Below are positions 60,617 to 64,000 of a stretch of 64,000 nucleotides of DNA, piece after piece. The position numbers and the translations under genes are program-made. Source of the DNA: Cinclus cinclus (taxonomy: Eukaryota > Chordata > Aves > Passeriformes > Cinclidae). The notes under the pieces are model-generated. The model saw only the letters and a list, made by a program, of their open reading frames with translations. It did no database searches and had not been told where the DNA came from. The stretch lies in the NCBI RefSeq assembly GCF_963662255.1, contig NC_085060.1, positions 11,719,630-11,783,629 on the forward strand, in the 5' to 3' direction. Positions within the stretch are counted from its first letter, which is position 1, and each line of letters starts with the position of its first letter.

Positions 60617-63600
60617 AGAGGGAAACTCCAGTGGTCAAATTCCAGCCCTGTGAAAGACAGCCCAGGGTTGGCAGCAGCAACACAACAGTGCACTGCATAC
60701 TTTTCAGTAGACTATTTTATTTGCTCACCCATCCAGCAAATGCAGCATCCCAGGAACTGATGTTCTTATTAACATCTTATTAGAAAGAGAGAAGAAACAT
60801 GAATCTTGTAAATAACCCTCAAACCTAGCCTTTGGCAAAATAATTGTAAAAAATACAATGCAGGAAGAAGATAGCACAATATCTACTTTTGCTTTTAACA
60901 ACAATGATCTTGGAAAACAAGATAGCTATAATTAATAATCATGGGTTTAATATATAGCTTTGCTGTAAGTTAAATCAAAGAACATTTCTGAGACCATCCT
61001 TGTTATGCTTTAAGTATAATTACATGCTATATATCTTGGAAAGTAAATGAAATACTTTTCCCAGTGATTTGTTTTACATTTCTTTTTTGCCTCAGGTTCA
61101 GTGAAGGCCAGGCCTCTGAAGAGTTTCAAGTATAATGCACAGTGAATATAAAACAGTCCATTAATTGGGATAATAGGTCCTGGCATGTAATTGTATTGCT
61201 AAGGTACTATGGATAGCTGCTGAGTGAAATGGTATTTATTCAAGGTTGTTAGTCATCCGTGGATAACTTTATTTGTCCACTGATGCTTAAATAAATGCAT
61301 CATCCATCAGTAAGAATACTTATGAAAAAATTTATTGCAAAAATCATTATCATGTCTCAAATTATAAAAGGAAACAATATACAAAAATTGCTGAGCAGTG
61401 ATAAAATAAAGTCATTCCATTACGTGTTTTGCTTGTTTTTCTGCCAGTGGACAGTAAAATATGGTTGAAAAATCAAGGCTAAATGGCAAGTTTACATGCT
61501 TACAATATTTACCCTTGCCACAGAGTATACTAGCTATCTTTAAAAATATATAATAATTCATTTTTCAAGTGTTATAAAAATTATCTAGATAGGAGAAATG
61601 CATTCAATAATGAATGCAGCACTAACTGCAAAAAATTAAAAAATAACAGTGTGTTTAAACTAAACATTGAGATATGGCAGCAGCTTTTGTTCTCATCATT
61701 GTTTTGCTGATACTCTGCAATGATCAGTAATCCCTGAGAAAACAGTGAAGAACAGATTACAGACACAAGAGTAAGACACAAGAATTTCTTGATTATGGGC
61801 AGTCTTATATAAAGCTCAAATAAGACAGAAAAGACCTAAAAAGAATTCTCATTGTTAGCACCCAACAGCTCAGCTCAAAACACCTTTGTATCTTATGTGG
61901 ATAAAGAAATTATCAGATGGAGTGCAGCCACATCCTCTTTTATCTTCAGCTACATATGCAAACACTCATTATTTTGACAATCCTACCCTCAAGATCTTAT
62001 CTCATCATACATTCCTGCTGTATAGAAATGAATAATATATAACATACAAGGGATACAGGTATGCAAACAACTTTTAAAAGGAAATACATACATTAACTGG
62101 AATAATGGTGCCTACAGCTGCAGCAAATGAAATTTGTATTTATAACTTCTTAGTAATTGTCAGCCTGGTTTGACTGGGGTCATGCTTTGCATGTTGGGTT
62201 TACAACCCTTTTTAAAGGGTCACTCCCAGGTGAGACTTGGTTTAGGTTTCAGATAAAGACAAAACAACTTCTTTTGAGTTCAAAAGTTCTTTGTCATTCC
62301 CAGCCATAAATCACAGGCCAGCTTTGGCCAGGTTTGATTTCCACACCTCCCACTGTGTAATGGTCAGTGGCCACCTCTCCACCTGCACGGGAGGCTGGAC
62401 CAGCATCTCAGTCAAAGCTATGCTGTTTTTCAAGTGTCAAAATCTGCCAAAGCCATCCCTCTCATGTGATACAAAGGCTGGAAAATGGAATAGATTGATG
62501 AGAATAACACCCACTCTAAAAAGAGCCTACATGTTTATCAGCCCAAGAAAAAGTGGTCAAAGAGCAGTAACTCCTGACTTCCTAATGCACATCAAAGTTC
62601 ACAGGAGAAAGGGAAAATTCCACCCAACTCACAGAAGAGGTTATTAGCTACATCTAAATATAAAGCTGATCAGTGAAGTCTGATCCTGCAAACACATATG
62701 TGTGCTTAACCTAAGATATACGGAGTGTTGCAGCAATCTTAGTGAGGTAACTCATGCATTAAATTAACCACATCTATATTATGGGGATTAGCAATAGCAG
62801 CAATGTCTTTTTCTTGGAATTCACTTCTGAGGACTTCTGGAAGGTGGCAAAGACTCGGTGTCAAGTTTTGAAATGTCAAATAATATAATATGATTGAAGA
62901 ATAAGTAGGAAAAACCCTCCAGTCCTGCCTTGAAGACCCTCTATTGTAAAAGCAGGATTTATAGTTTTTCTTCCAAGTTCAATTCTATTAACAGGGGCTC
63001 TTAACCTCTCTGAGTATTACTTTATTTCTGCCTCTCTAGACCATATATTCCCAGATTTGTCAACTTCACTGAATGTGCTCCTTTTATTCCTTGGTAATTC
63101 TATGTTTACAAGTTAATGACCAAAATAGGGAAATTCAGCCTAATGGCTATTCTTTATGAACTGGTTTATAAAAGAAGATCAATTTTGTATCAGAAGTCCA
63201 TTTGGATGCATTAGCCTATGTTGCTGTTACACAATGAAGTAAGCAGTTAACACTGAATCTGTCAATGGCATGCATTGAACATTTTTTCCTGACTATTACC
63301 TTATTCAATATCAAGTTCAACTGCACTTAGCTTGTGTAATACACTGACCCAGGAGCACCACTTAACACTTAAATCTATTACATTTAATTTTCCACCCCCT
63401 GGTCTGTCCATTCAATTTATCAGAAATTATACTGTAAAGCAATTGCAACCATCTGCCATTTAAACTATCTTTTTGCTTTAGTACCCCATGAAATATTTAT
63501 TACCTTACATATTTTAAACTGAATCAATAAATAAATTATTGAAATGATCGCAACAAAGAAAGCAAAAGAATCCTACTCTTCAACAATCCACTAATATGCA

Positions 63601-64000
63601 CTTCCCATTCCCTGCCACTCTGATTACTTATCAGTATTAAAAATCTTAAGCATCCAATCCATATTCAGATAACCTATACAAAAAGTCTGTTGCATAAAAT
63701 TTTAGTAAAAAGAAAAAAGCTTTTTTTTTTGACATGGAGAAATACTAAATCTTGCATTTTCTCTTCTGCCATTCACTTCTAAGATGGTAATCTTATTTGT
63801 TTAACATGACTCACCTTTTAGAAATCCTCACTTACTCATGTCCTTTAAGATATAATTTTCTATGTGTGTCCTTTTGGCAACCAAGAATTAGAATTCTCTT
63901 TCAACAGACTGAAAATATTTTGCTTAACAGGACTCTGATTTTCAACCTTTCATGTATGCTGTCATTTTAAAAACAGTGACTATATTCACAGTTTTCAGTC
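60617..64000. other. AT-rich non-coding DNA to the window end
   Basis: No gene or RNA gene recognised. A plus-strand frame of 118 codons (62,291-62,647) lies in a less AT-rich patch and shows no known domain (for example KRAYMFISPRKSGQRAV). A T11 run occurs near 63,720. Confidence 0.45.

Noticed and set aside
1..64000. tRNA, rRNA, snRNA genes and operon-style gene clusters
   Set aside because: None seen on either strand by eye. Small RNAs such as microRNAs cannot be excluded without folding and expression data.

Overview
The window is nuclear DNA from a vertebrate, almost certainly a bird. The best evidence is a set of CR1 retrotransposon copies, the dominant avian LINE, recognisable by their 3' tails (ATTCTATGATTCTATGA-type) and by the conserved block just upstream. 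There is also one LTR-like block of a type I associate from memory with songbird genomes. I see no Alu, L1 or B-type elements and no bacterial-style gene packing. Most of the DNA is AT-rich, non-coding and poor in CpG.

Layout. (1) Positions 1-21,990 are AT-rich and look like a long intron or intergenic DNA. They hold two CR1 fragments (14.4 and 19.2 kb), a TA/CA microsatellite (6.25 kb), and a few splice-bounded open stretches on the minus strand (0.93, 7.3 kb). (2) Positions 21,995-23,370 are a dense CpG island, the one clear landmark. It has a consensus splice donor on the minus strand (22,638/22,637), a TATAAAT box on the plus strand (22,759), a plus-strand donor candidate (23,253), an NRF1-like site and a GC box. 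It is best read as a promoter, possibly firing in both directions, with the minus-strand gene's first intron covering the left third of the window. (3) Positions 23,371-64,000 are again AT-rich. They contain three more CR1 copies (26.0, 30.5, 44.6 kb), a possible tail-only CR1 (52.3 kb), an LTR-like block (41.9 kb), a (CATC)n microsatellite (30.3 kb), a 21-base C run (39.8 kb), a perfect AT hairpin (43.7 kb), and weak exon candidates at 27.7 kb (minus) and 29.2, 37.4 and 40.1 kb (plus).

No protein-coding gene can be named from the sequence. The longest open frames outside the CpG island (about 130-160 codons) are in the range expected by chance in this much AT-rich DNA, and none resembles a protein family I recognise. 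Frames inside the CpG island are long only because stop codons are rare in GC-rich DNA. Every exon proposed here rests on splice signals plus an open frame alone. RNA-seq or comparison with other bird genomes would settle them. I did not find a clear undescribed system. The most informative items are the divergent-looking promoter and the few phase-symmetric candidate exons on either side of it.
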